Positions 1 through 7,044 of a stretch of 23,982 nucleotides of DNA are shown in pieces. Position 1 is the first letter of the stretch, and every line of letters starts with the position of its first letter. The translations under genes and the position numbers were made by a program. Source of the DNA: 66-474 sp036279975 (GTDB lineage Bacteria > Pseudomonadota > Gammaproteobacteria > Xanthomonadales > Rhodanobacteraceae); the NCBI GenBank assembly GCA_036279975.1, contig DASURP010000015.1, positions 1-23,982 of the forward strand, given 5' to 3'. A model generated the notes under the pieces. That model did not search any database, was not told the DNA's origin, and was given only the letters and a program-made list of their open reading frames with translations.

Positions 1-102
1 CGAGCCACAGGGATGTGGCGAGTAGGCGAGCGGAACCATTGCGAAAACGTCACATGCTCGCGAAGCGAGCGAAACAGCACGAAGATGAATCGTTCCAGCG
101 AG

Positions 103-160
103 GGCCGAACCCTCACCCGCCCCTTCGGGGCACCCTCTCCCGGAGGGGGAGGGGAAAGGC
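103..160. repeat. Dispersed palindromic repeat, CCCTCACCC...CCCTCTCCCGGAGGG type
   Basis: A GAACCCTCACCC segment is followed by a short GC hairpin (CCCC TTC GGGG) and then CCCTCTCCCGGAGGGGGAGG, which folds on itself. The same design recurs at 8563-8618 and, inverted and diverged, at 8469-8541. It is a non-coding dispersed element. Confidence 0.75.
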
Positions 161-165
161 ATGGG

Positions 166-183
166 TCCCGGCCTGCGCCGGGA
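166..183. repeat. Short hairpin repeat, TCCCGGC-CTGC-GCCGGGA
   Basis: A perfect 7-bp stem with a 4-nt loop. It matches the hairpin at 3377-3396 (ATCCCGGC-GGAA-GCCGGGAT), so it belongs to the same dispersed family. Confidence 0.65.
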
Positions 184-269
184 GGACGGCGGGGGCCCGC
201 CCAGCGGACCAACAGCAGATGCCTGGATGGCGAGCCCGGGTGCGGCAGACGCCGCGCTCGCGCTGAAGC

Positions 270-563
270 TCAGGCTTCGTCGATGCCCTTGGACATGTCC
301 TCGTCCACTTCGGCCGCCGCCCATTCCATGGCCTCGCGGTCGCGGCGCTCGCGCTCGACGCGATCGATCTCGTCGATGGTCGGCATGTCGATGGTGCGGT
401 CGGCGATTTCGCGCAGGGCCAGCACGGTCGGCTTGTCGTTTTCGGGATCGATGGTGGGTTCGACGCCGTTCTCGAGCTGGCGTGCGCGGCGGGTCGCCAT
501 CAGGACCAGTTCGAAGCGATTGTCGACTACCTGCAGGCAGTCTTCGACGGTGATGCGTGCCAT
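270..563 (-). CDS. rpoZ: DNA-directed RNA polymerase omega subunit
   Basis: The 97-residue product is the omega subunit, which helps assemble RNA polymerase by chaperoning beta-prime and takes part in one ppGpp-binding site. The N-terminal MARITVEDCL and the NRFELVLMATRRARQL block (residues 15-30) are the hallmark omega sequence. The acidic C-terminal tail is typical of longer proteobacterial forms. The ATG at 561-563 is chosen because family members begin MARxTVEDCL, although the frame stays open further upstream. No strong Shine-Dalgarno sequence precedes it. A promoter lies only about 30 bp upstream, so it is probably transcribed alone. The usual neighbour gmk is about 4.7 kb away, beyond the mla genes. 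Confidence 0.96.
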   Translation of the reverse strand: MARITVEDCLQVVDNRFELVLMATRRARQLENGVEPTIDPENDKPTVLALREIADRTIDMPTIDEIDRVERERRDREAMEWAAAEVDEDMSKGIDEA

Positions 564-594
564 GTGGGGTTCCGGTTGTCTCGCAAACCTCCGG

Positions 595-622
595 ATTGTA
601 CCAGCACCCACGGGTTTGTCGA
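595..622 (-). promoter_or_regulatory. Sigma-70-like promoter for rpoZ
   Basis: On the minus strand TCGACA (617-622) and TACAAT (595-600) are separated by 16 bp. Each matches the -35 and -10 consensus at 5 of 6 positions. The predicted transcription start is about 25 nt before the rpoZ ATG. The call is by inspection only. Confidence 0.55.
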
Positions 623-765
623 ACGTGAACGCGCGGCCGCGCCATCCGACCGGCGCCAGTCTGAACCCGGCCTGCCCCGCAAATGCGCGTGTGGGCGATT
701 CACGCGCGCCGCCCCGTACAATCGCGCCCTTGCATCGACGCCCCGCAGGCCGCATTGAACGACGC

Positions 766-1755
766 ATGCCACGCACCCAGCCCTCCCGCCTTGCACGAAC
801 CCTGGCCGCCAGTGCCCTGGCGGTCCTGCTCGCCGCTTGCGCGGTCGCGCCGCCGCGCACCGATGACCCCTTGCAGGGCTTCAACCGCAAGATGTACCAG
901 TTCAACCATTTTGCGGACAAGGTGGCGATCCGCCCGGCGGCCAAGGCCTATGTCAAGGTTACCGGCCCCAAGGAACGGGTGTTGATCGGCAACTTTTTCG
1001 ACAACCTGCGCACGCCCATCACGATCATCAACGAAGTGTTGCAGGGACGGCCCGGGCCTGCCCTGCAATCCACCGGCCGCTTCCTGATCAACACCACCGT
1101 CGGGTTCCTCGGTTTCTTCGACCCGGCCGGTGAGATGAAACTTCCCGCGCACCCCACCGATTTCGGGGTCACCCTGGCGCATTGGGGGGTTCCGGAAGGG
1201 CCGTACCTGGTATTGCCGCTGATTGGCCCGACCACCCTGCGCGACGTGTGGCGCCTGCCGGTCGACAGCTATTTCGATCCGATGGGCTGGTATACCCGCG
1301 AGCATGACTTCAAGTGGCATGCGCAGTATTTGCCGTCGGTCGTGTATCTCGTGACCCTGCGCGCCAGCGCGTTGCCGATCGATTCGATACTGGACTCGTC
1401 CTACGACCCGTACGCGTTCATGCGCGACGCCTACCGCCAGCATCGCCTGTACAAGATCTATTACGGCAATCCGCCGCTGTCGGCGATCGAGGAATTGCAG
1501 GGCAGCAGTCCCGGCGGGCAGGACGACCTGGACCTTGACCAGCTGCTGCAACAGCAGCACCAGTACGAGAAGGCACACGGCCTCGATGATGGCGGCACCC
1601 CCGCAGCGGCGGGTTCGGCGGCGGCCCCCGCGGCGGCATCCAGCCAGGCCGCACCCGCGTCCGCCGCGTCGGCGGAAGGCGCGCCTGCGGCGTCTCCGCT
1701 GCCGGCACCCGCGACGACCAGCGCGCAGCCGGCACCGGCAAGTTCGGGCGGCTGA
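766..1755 (+). CDS. mlaA: MlaA (VacJ) outer-membrane lipoprotein of the Mla system
   Basis: The 329-residue product is the outer-membrane component of the Mla pathway. It removes mislocalised phospholipids from the outer leaflet and passes them to MlaC. A lipoprotein signal peptide with lipobox LAAC places the lipidated cysteine at residue 25. The MlaA/VacJ domain follows from DPLQGFNRKMYQFN through GNFFDNLRTP, STGRFLINTTVG, FDPA and GPYLVLPL to the Tyr-Asp-Pro-Tyr region. The last 55 or so residues are a low-complexity Ala/Pro/Ser tail, making the protein longer than the roughly 250-residue E. coli MlaA. The ATG at 766 is the start that places the signal peptide correctly. A TACAAT -10-like box sits at 717-722 without a clear -35. 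The gene converges on mlaB with only 7 bp between stop codons. Confidence 0.95.
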   Translation: MPRTQPSRLARTLAASALAVLLAACAVAPPRTDDPLQGFNRKMYQFNHFADKVAIRPAAKAYVKVTGPKERVLIGNFFDNLRTPITIINEVLQGRPGPALQSTGRFLINTTVGFLGFFDPAGEMKLPAHPTDFGVTLAHWGVPEGPYLVLPLIGPTTLRDVWRLPVDSYFDPMGWYTREHDFKWHAQYLPSVVYLVTLRASALPIDSILDSSYDPYAFMRDAYRQHRLYKIYYGNPPLSAIEELQGSSPGGQDDLDLDQLLQQQHQYEKAHGLDDGGTPAAAGSAAAPAAASSQAAPASAASAEGAPAASPLPAPATTSAQPAPASSGG

Positions 1756-1762
1756 GGCCGGG

Positions 1763-2095
1763 TCAGTTCGCCCCGGCGGGCGGATCCAGCAATTCCACCA
1801 CGTCGCAAACCGCCGCGAGCGAGCGCAGGCCTTCCGGCCAGTGCAGCACTTCGATGCGCCGGCCGGCGCGGCTGGCGACCGCAGCCAGCCCCAGCACGCA
1901 GGCGAGCCCGGCGCTGTCGGCGCGGGTGACCCCGCCGAGATCGAGGCGGGTCTGCGTGCCGGCGATCAGCGCCCGGCCGCCCTCCTCGAAAGCGCGGGCG
2001 GCGGTTGCAAAGGTCAGGGGCCCGGCGATCGCCAGCGTGTCGGGGCCGGACTGCGCCAATCTCGCCGTTGCTTCCGGGTTCGACGCGCCGCCCAT
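1763..2095 (-). CDS. mlaB: MlaB, STAS-domain subunit of the Mla ABC transporter
   Basis: The 110-residue protein is a single STAS domain. In the family, MlaB binds the MlaF ATPase on the cytoplasmic face and is needed for stability and activity of the MlaFEDB complex. The LDLGGVTRADSAGLACVLGL block (about residues 51-70) carries the conserved Asp-Ser-Ala-Gly turn. Sequence identity is weak in this family, so operon position is part of the evidence: it is the last gene of mlaFEDCB, starting 4 nt after the mlaC stop with a GGGAG ribosome site inside the end of mlaC. Its stop lies 7 bp from the convergent mlaA stop. Confidence 0.88.
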   Translation of the reverse strand: MGGASNPEATARLAQSGPDTLAIAGPLTFATAARAFEEGGRALIAGTQTRLDLGGVTRADSAGLACVLGLAAVASRAGRRIEVLHWPEGLRSLAAVCDVVELLDPPAGAN

Positions 2096-2099
2096 GCCG

Positions 2100-2753
2100 T
2101 CAGCTCCCGCCGTCCTGGCTTTTCATCTCGTCGATGGCGCCCACGCCCTGGGTCTGCAGCCGCTTGATCAGACCATCGATGCCCTCCTTGCGGATTTCGG
2201 CATCGACCTGGTTGCGGTAATTGGTGATGTAGGAAATGCCCTCGACGATCACGTCGTAGGCCTTCCATTCACCGTCTGCGGTCCTGCGGAACGCGTAGTC
2301 CACCGACAGGTTCTTGCCACTGGCCAGCAGCACCTCGGTACGCACGATGGTGCGGCGCCGGTCCAGCGGCCCCTGCGCCGGCAGCACCTTGACCGACCCG
2401 CGCGTGTACGCGATCAGCCCTTCGGCATAACGGTGGGTCAAGGCATCGTAGAACGCGCGCGCAAACGCGACGCGTTGCGCCGGCGTCGCCTCGCGCGCAT
2501 GCCGGCCGAGCACCAGCAGCGAGGCGTAATCCATGTCGAAATGCGGCAACACGATGCCATCGATGATCTTGATCATCTGCTCGGGGTGCTGGCGCAATTC
2601 GTCCTGGTGGTCCTGGATGGCCTGGCCGAGCTGGTCGGCGATGGACTGCACGATCTGTTGCGGCGTCTGCACCGGTGCAGAGGCGAGCGACGGCGTGGCG
2701 AAAGCCACGAGCACGAACATCGCCGCAGATAACCGGATGAATCGCTTCAACAT
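2100..2753 (-). CDS. mlaC: MlaC, periplasmic phospholipid-binding protein
   Basis: The 217-residue product shuttles phospholipids across the periplasm between MlaA and the MlaFEDB complex. An N-terminal signal peptide (hydrophobic stretch about residues 7-22, cleavage likely near ASA at 24-26) is followed by the MlaC/Ttg2D domain, with the characteristic IVLPHFDMDYASLLVLG segment and the YDVIVEGISYITNYR segment near the C-terminus. The start is the ATG at 2751-2753, preceded by a good GAGGAG ribosome site. The frame is open further upstream, but that part overlaps mlaD out of frame and is not coding. It sits between mlaD (50-nt gap) and mlaB (4-nt gap). Confidence 0.95.
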   Translation of the reverse strand: MLKRFIRLSAAMFVLVAFATPSLASAPVQTPQQIVQSIADQLGQAIQDHQDELRQHPEQMIKIIDGIVLPHFDMDYASLLVLGRHAREATPAQRVAFARAFYDALTHRYAEGLIAYTRGSVKVLPAQGPLDRRRTIVRTEVLLASGKNLSVDYAFRRTADGEWKAYDVIVEGISYITNYRNQVDAEIRKEGIDGLIKRLQTQGVGAIDEMKSQDGGS

Positions 2754-2803
2754 GATTGTCTCCTCATGCCCCCGGCCGCGCCGTGCGGCGACGGATGTCT
2801 TGT

Positions 2804-3322
2804 TCAGGGCTTGCCGGACGCCGGCGGCGCGCTGGAAGCGGGCGCCGAACCGGAACCAGTGGGCTTGGGACCGCCGTTGACCAGGAACTTGCCGATCAGG
2901 TTCTCGATGCTCATCGCCGACTGCGTCAGGATCATCTCGTCGCCGTTCTTCAGGAACGTCGGCGAGCCGCCCGGCTCGATGCCAACATATTGGTCGCCCA
3001 ATAAACCGCTGGTGAATATCGCGGCGGAGGAATCGTCGGGAATGTCGTTGTATTGCCTGGCGATCGACATCACCACCAGCGCGTCCATGCGCTGCGGCTC
3101 CAGCTGGATCGACTGCACGTCGCCGATGCGCACGCCAGCGATCTTCACCGGCGCGCGCTCCTTCAACTGGCCGATGTTCTGGAAGCGTGCCTTGATCGTG
3201 TAGGTATCGCCGCGATGGATGTTGGCGACCGAGGTGGTCTGGGTGGCGAGGTAGGCCAGCGCGGCGAAGCCCAGCAGGATGAACAGGCCGGTGCCGATCG
3301 CATAACTTGAACGTGGATTCAT
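2804..3322 (-). CDS. mlaD: MlaD, MCE-domain subunit of the Mla transporter
   Basis: The 172-residue product has one N-terminal transmembrane helix (about residues 8-27) and one MCE domain (about residues 37-117: YTIKARFQNIGQLKERAPVKI, then the SGLLGDQYVGIEPGG motif). In the family MlaD forms a hexameric ring on the periplasmic side of the inner membrane, through which lipids pass. A Pro/Ser/Gly-rich tail ends the protein. It starts with ATG at 3322. The preceding ribosome site is weak (AGGA about 12 nt upstream). Unlike the rest of the operon it is not tightly coupled: 253 bp of repeat-bearing DNA separates it from mlaE. Confidence 0.95.
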   Translation of the reverse strand: MNPRSSYAIGTGLFILLGFAALAYLATQTTSVANIHRGDTYTIKARFQNIGQLKERAPVKIAGVRIGDVQSIQLEPQRMDALVVMSIARQYNDIPDDSSAAIFTSGLLGDQYVGIEPGGSPTFLKNGDEMILTQSAMSIENLIGKFLVNGGPKPTGSGSAPASSAPPASGKP

Positions 3323-3575
3323 TGCCGATGTTCCTGGTCGCTTTTCCGGAGGGTGCCGGAATCAAGCATCCTGGTCATCCCGGCGGAAGCCGGGATACGG
3401 AATGCCCGCCGGGGAGAAGAAGCAATCGTGCAGCGGCGGGAATACGCCGCCATGGGCGAGCAGCACATCCCCCTCGCTCCCACTTCGCACGCGAAGGGGG
3501 AGGTTACCCCCTTCCAGCGGAAGGAGGTCGCGCCGCAGGCGCGGGGGGATGCCGTTGCCACGGAATTCGTCCCGG
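3323..3575. repeat. Repeat-bearing spacer inside the mla operon
   Basis: This 253-bp gap between mlaE and mlaD has no credible gene. It contains a perfect hairpin ATCCCGGC-GGAA-GCCGGGAT at 3377-3396, the same family as 166-183. It also has a strong hairpin GAAGGGGG-AGGTTA-CCCCCTTC at 3493-3514, within a diverged copy of the CCCTC-type repeat (3465-3530). Neither hairpin is followed by a T-run on the minus strand, so they are not classic intrinsic terminators. They could still affect mRNA stability or processing between the two halves of the operon. Confidence 0.65.
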
Positions 3576-4343
3576 TCATGTCATGAATGTCGTCATCACG
3601 AAGTCGATTGCGAGGATCACGATCGAGGAGAACACCACCGTGCGCGTCGTGGAATACGCCACGCCCTCGCTGGTGCGTGGCGCGGTGTAGCCCTGGAACA
3701 CCGCGATCAGGCTGACCACGCCACCGAACGCGATGCTCTTGTACAAGCCGTCGAGGATGTCCTTGTGGAGGTCCACGGTCGCGGTCATGTTGCCCCAGAA
3801 GGTGCCGTTGTCGAGGCCCAGCCAGGTGACGCCGACCAGGTGCCCGCCGAAGATGCCCAGTGCGTTGAACACGCAGGCCAGCAGCGGCATCGCGATCACG
3901 CCGGCGAGGAACCGCGGTGCGGCGACATAGGCCAGCGGATCGACCGCCATCATCGACATCGCATCCAGCTGGTCGGTGGCGCGCATCAGTCCGATCTCGG
4001 CGGTAACCGCGGTGCCGGCGCGCCCCGCGACCAGCAGGGCCGTGATCACCGGCCCGAGTTCGCGGAACAGCGAAAGCGCGACCACGGTGCCGAGCGCGGC
4101 GGTGCCGCCGAAGATCGACAGCGTGTAGTAGAGCTGCAGCGCCAGCACCATGCCGACGAAAAGGCCGCAGGTCATCACGATCACCAGGCTCATCGCACCG
4201 ACGAACCAGACCTGGCGCGCCAACTCGCGCCAGTAACGCAGGCTCTTGGGTACCGCGCCCAGTACGGCGATGAAGAACAGGCCGCATTCGCCCACCGAGG
4301 CGATGCCTTGCAGCAACCAGTGGCGACGCAGGTTCGCGTTCAC
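3576..4343 (-). CDS. mlaE: MlaE, permease subunit of the Mla ABC transporter
   Basis: The 255-residue product is the inner-membrane permease that, as a dimer with MlaF, MlaD and MlaB, moves phospholipids between the inner membrane and MlaC. It shows the MlaE-family pattern: hydrophobic helices, the FRELGPVITALLVAGRAG motif, and the TAEIGLMRATDQLDAMSMM segment that contacts the ATPase. The start is taken as the GTG at 4341-4343, which overlaps the mlaF stop codon in the tetranucleotide GTGA and so implies translational coupling. The frame is open further upstream, but only inside mlaF. No independent ribosome site is evident. Confidence 0.94.
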   Translation of the reverse strand: MNANLRRHWLLQGIASVGECGLFFIAVLGAVPKSLRYWRELARQVWFVGAMSLVIVMTCGLFVGMVLALQLYYTLSIFGGTAALGTVVALSLFRELGPVITALLVAGRAGTAVTAEIGLMRATDQLDAMSMMAVDPLAYVAAPRFLAGVIAMPLLACVFNALGIFGGHLVGVTWLGLDNGTFWGNMTATVDLHKDILDGLYKSIAFGGVVSLIAVFQGYTAPRTSEGVAYSTTRTVVFSSIVILAIDFVMTTFMT

Positions 4344-5179
4344 CGTTCGCACGCCGCCAATCCGAGTTCGCCCGCGTAATCCGGCGCCGGATACTGGAAC
4401 GGCACGGGGCCGTCCGCCTCGCCGCCGAAGAATTGCCGCGTCCACGGCGAATCCTGGTGCGCCAGTTCATCCGGCGCGCCCTGCGCCACCAATTTTCCGT
4501 TTGCGATCAGGAACACCTGGTCCGCGACTTGGCGGACCGCGGCAAGTTCATGTGCAACCAGGATCGAGGTGATCCCGAGCGTGTGGTTCAAGGTCCGGAT
4601 CAGCCGCAGCACCTGGTTCAACGCGATCGGGTCCAGCCCCACGAACGGCTCGTCGTACAGGATCAGCATCGGGTCGAACACGATCGCGCGCGCCAGCGCC
4701 ACGCGTCGCGCCATGCCGCCCGAGAGTTCGCTTGGCATCAGGCGCGCGGCACCGCGCAGACCCACCGCCTGCAGCTTGGTCAACACGATGTTGCGCAACA
4801 GCTCCTCCGGAAGCCGCGCGTGCTGGCGCAACGGGAATGCGACGTTCTCGAACACATTGAAATCGGTCAGCAACGCCGAATTCTGGAACAGGTAACCGAT
4901 GCGCTCGCGCAGCTCGAACAGGGCGCGCCGCGAAAGTTCCGTCACCTCCTCGCCGTCCACCCACACGCTGCCCGCGTCGGGTCGCAATTGCCCGGTGAGG
5001 TGCCGCAGCAGCGTGGTCTTGCCGGTACCCGATGGCCCCATCACCGCGGTGATGCTGCCGCGCGGCACGTCCAGGTCCAGCCCTTCGAAAATCGTTTTCG
5101 TGCCGATGCGCGTGCGCAGGCCGCGCACCCGTACCAATGCCTCGGCGGGCGATTCGGGCCTGGGGACGGCGGCATTCAT
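4340..5179 (-). CDS. mlaF: MlaF, ATPase subunit of the Mla ABC transporter
   Basis: The 279-residue ABC ATPase powers Mla lipid transport. All core motifs are present: Walker A GPSGTGKTT (48-56), Q-loop Gln99, signature LSGGMARRVALAR (152-164), Walker B LILYDEP (172-178, catalytic Glu177) and H-loop His210. The FFGGEADGPVPFQYP tail is typical of MlaF, which uses its C-terminal extension for dimer contacts and MlaB binding. It is the first gene of the operon, with its ATG 71 nt after the gmk stop, so it may share the gmk transcript or have its own promoter in that gap. No strong ribosome site is seen. Confidence 0.95.
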   Translation of the reverse strand: MNAAVPRPESPAEALVRVRGLRTRIGTKTIFEGLDLDVPRGSITAVMGPSGTGKTTLLRHLTGQLRPDAGSVWVDGEEVTELSRRALFELRERIGYLFQNSALLTDFNVFENVAFPLRQHARLPEELLRNIVLTKLQAVGLRGAARLMPSELSGGMARRVALARAIVFDPMLILYDEPFVGLDPIALNQVLRLIRTLNHTLGITSILVAHELAAVRQVADQVFLIANGKLVAQGAPDELAHQDSPWTRQFFGGEADGPVPFQYPAPDYAGELGLAACER

Positions 5180-5210
5180 TGCTGGTTGGCGGAACCTGGA
5201 TCCACGAACC

Positions 5211-5246
5211 CGCTAGCGTAACGGAGCGGCCCGGCTACGCCTAGCG
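5211..5246. repeat. Imperfect inverted repeat between gmk and mlaF
   Basis: CGCTAGCGTA (5211-5220) pairs with TACGCCTAGCG (5236-5246) with one bulged base and a 15-nt loop. It fills most of the 71-nt gap and could be a weak terminator or attenuator between gmk and the mla genes. There is no T-run after it on the minus strand. Confidence 0.4.
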
Positions 5247-5250
5247 CCGT

Positions 5251-5865
5251 TCAAGCCAGCAACTCCCCGATCAGCGCGGCGTGCCGATCGCCGCGCAGGG
5301 ATCGCCGCGCGCGCGCCGCAGCCACGATTGCCCGCAAACGCGCGACCGCTTCGTCGAAATCATCGTTGACCACGATGCAATCGAATGCATCCGCGTGGCT
5401 GATTTCCTCGCGCGAGGCCGCAAGCCGTTTCTCGATGGTGGCTTCGCTGTCGGTGCCGCGCGCGCGCAGGCGGCGTTCCAGCTCCCCGCGCGAAGGCGGC
5501 AGGATGAAGATCGACACGCATCCCGACATTGCCCGTCGTATTTGCTCGGCGCCCTGCCAGTCGATTTCCAGCAGCACGTCGCGGCCAGCGCGCAGGATCG
5601 GATCGACCGCGTTGCGCGAGGTGCCGTAATAGTTGCCGAACACCTCGGCGTGTTCCAGGAACTCGCCACGCGCTACCATCGCCTCGAACGTTGCGCGATC
5701 GACGAAGTGGTATTGCACCCCATCGACATCGCCCGGACGCGGTGCGCGGGTGGTGTGCGAGATCGACAGCGTGAGGTTCGGCTCGCGTTCCAGCAACGCA
5801 TTCACCAGCGTGGACTTGCCCGCGCCCGACGGGGCGGCAACGATGAACAGGCGGCCGCGCGTCAC
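5251..5865 (-). CDS. gmk: Guanylate kinase
   Basis: The 204-residue enzyme phosphorylates GMP to GDP with ATP in the cytoplasm. It has the P-loop APSGAGKST (residues 11-19), the GMP-binding SHTTRAPRPGDVDGVQYHF segment, the EFLEHAEVFGNYYGT segment and LEIDWQGA, all diagnostic of Gmk. The length is normal for the family. The start is the GTG at 5863-5865, which overlaps the stop codon of the upstream 83-codon gene in a GTGA overlap. Upstream in-frame residues are not conserved Gmk sequence. It appears to be the last gene of a yicC-unknown-gmk operon. Confidence 0.96.
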   Translation of the reverse strand: MTRGRLFIVAAPSGAGKSTLVNALLEREPNLTLSISHTTRAPRPGDVDGVQYHFVDRATFEAMVARGEFLEHAEVFGNYYGTSRNAVDPILRAGRDVLLEIDWQGAEQIRRAMSGCVSIFILPPSRGELERRLRARGTDSEATIEKRLAASREEISHADAFDCIVVNDDFDEAVARLRAIVAAARARRSLRGDRHAALIGELLA

Positions 5866-6113
5866 TGGACGTCCTCGGGCGTGCCGCTGCGGCGGTGGCC
5901 GTACACCAGCGACTCGAATTGATCGGCCGCGCGCGCCTTCAACCTGGCGTGGCCGGCGCGCGTCGGCGGAAACTCGCCCACGCCGGGGATGCAGCGGCCG
6001 TCGAATTCCAGCCAGTAGCGCCACAGGCCGTCATCGCCTTTCACCATCACCCCCACCGCTTCCTCGCGGATGCACATCGCGCCCAGTTCGATCTTGAATC
6101 GCCGCTCGCCCAT
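5862..6113 (-). CDS. Small conserved-looking protein of unknown function between yicC and gmk
   Basis: An 83-codon gene starts 1 nt after the yicC stop (ATG at 6111-6113) and its TGA overlaps the gmk GTG start. This spacing on both sides is strong evidence that it is translated. The product is soluble, with no signal peptide or membrane segment. It begins MGERRFKIELGAMCIREEAV, has an aromatic GLWRYWLEFDG centre and ends in a basic tail. I do not recognise the family. Its placement suggests co-expression with the RNA-related YicC and with guanylate kinase, but no function can be assigned. Confidence 0.68.
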   Translation of the reverse strand: MGERRFKIELGAMCIREEAVGVMVKGDDGLWRYWLEFDGRCIPGVGEFPPTRAGHARLKARAADQFESLVYGHRRSGTPEDVQ

Positions 6114-6114
6114 G

Positions 6115-6975
6115 TCATTCCAGGTTCTGGACCTGTTCGCGCACCTGCTCGATCAGCACCTTCAGGTCGACCGCCGCGCGGGTGGTTTGCTGGTCGGCGG
6201 ATTTGGACGCCAGGGTGTTGGCCTCGCGGTTGAACTCCTGCATCAGGAAGTCCAGCCGCCGCCCCACCGGTTCGTCCAGGCCCAGGATCCGGCGCGCCTC
6301 GCCGACGTGTGCGGCCAGCCGGTCGAGTTCCTCGTCCACGTCGATGCGCGACAACTGCAGCACCAGCTCCTGTTCCAGCCGGCCCGGGTCGGCGGACTGG
6401 CGCCACTCGGCCAGCCGCGCCTCCAGTTTCGCACGCAGTGCCACGCGGATGTCGGGCAGCAACCCGCGCACATCGCCGACGATCCGCTCGATGCCGTCCA
6501 GTCTTTCCCGCAGCGCCGCCGCGAGTTTCGCGCCCTCGCGTTCGCGGCCGGCGACGAATTCGTCCAGGGTGCGGTCGAGCAGCCCCAGGGCCGCATCCCC
6601 CAATCCACGCTGGTCGAGTTCGGGCTTCACCAGCAGGCCCGGCCAATCGAGCAACCCGGCGAAGTCGGTCGCGAGTTGCGGAAATTCCGATTTCAATGCC
6701 TGCGCGATCGCGGCGAGCTGGCCGGCCGTGCGCGGGTCCAGCAGCAGGTCGGTCGCCGAAGCCGGCGGCTTGTAGCGGAAGGTGGCGTCCACCTTGCCGC
6801 GCGACAGCCGCGCCGCAATGCGCTCGCGCAGCGCGGGCTCCAGCGTGCGCAGTTCCTCGGGCAACCGCACGCCGGTCTCGAGGAAGCGCGAATTCACTGC
6901 GCGCACTTCACAGGCCAGCCAGCCCTGCGGGGTGGCCTCTTCCATGTTCGCGTAGGCGGTCATGCTGCGGATCAT
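6115..6975 (-). CDS. yicC: YicC-family endoribonuclease
   Basis: The 286-residue product belongs to the YicC/YloC family, for which members have been reported as endoribonucleases involved in RNA turnover. It begins MIRSMTAYA, the family signature. It contains RGKVDATFRY (about 60-70), the DR-DEFVAGREREGAKL region mid-protein and the C-terminal FLMQEFNREANTLASKS motif that is highly conserved. The ATG at 6973-6975 is preferred over a TTG two codons earlier because YicC proteins start at MIRSMT. It is divergent from rph across a 69-bp gap carrying a perfect inverted repeat, and heads an operon with the 83-codon gene and gmk. Confidence 0.95.
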   Translation of the reverse strand: MIRSMTAYANMEEATPQGWLACEVRAVNSRFLETGVRLPEELRTLEPALRERIAARLSRGKVDATFRYKPPASATDLLLDPRTAGQLAAIAQALKSEFPQLATDFAGLLDWPGLLVKPELDQRGLGDAALGLLDRTLDEFVAGREREGAKLAAALRERLDGIERIVGDVRGLLPDIRVALRAKLEARLAEWRQSADPGRLEQELVLQLSRIDVDEELDRLAAHVGEARRILGLDEPVGRRLDFLMQEFNREANTLASKSADQQTTRAAVDLKVLIEQVREQVQNLE

Positions 6976-6992
6976 GCGCAAGGCCCCGGGTC

Positions 6993-7026
6993 GGCGTGAC
7001 AGGCTGCGATGTTAAACTGTCACGCC
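6993..7026. promoter_or_regulatory. Perfect inverted repeat in the divergent yicC/rph intergenic region
   Basis: GGCGTGACAG (6993-7002) is the exact reverse complement of CTGTCACGCC (7017-7026), separated by 14 nt that include the AT-rich GTTAAA. It lies between two divergent starts only 69 bp apart, so it covers the likely promoter zone of both. It could be an operator for a dimeric regulator or a hairpin in the rph leader. No named binding site was recognised. Confidence 0.5.
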
Positions 7027-7044
7027 CTGCGCGGAAACTTCCCG

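Larger units (their letters stand above)
1..269. other. Intergenic region with repeats at the left edge, no gene seen
   Basis: I see no credible coding sequence on either strand. The stretch holds several short inverted repeats: GCCACA/TGTGGC near 4-19, GCTCGC/GCGAGC at 56-70, and two dispersed palindromic elements (listed separately). It lies just downstream of rpoZ. In many gammaproteobacteria spoT follows rpoZ, but no spoT start is visible here, so it either lies beyond the edge or is elsewhere. Confidence 0.6.

Noticed and set aside
2754..3365. N-terminal extension of mlaC (frame open to 3365)
   Set aside because: It overlaps mlaD out of frame and would remove the signal peptide from the N-terminus; the ATG at 2753 has a good ribosome site.
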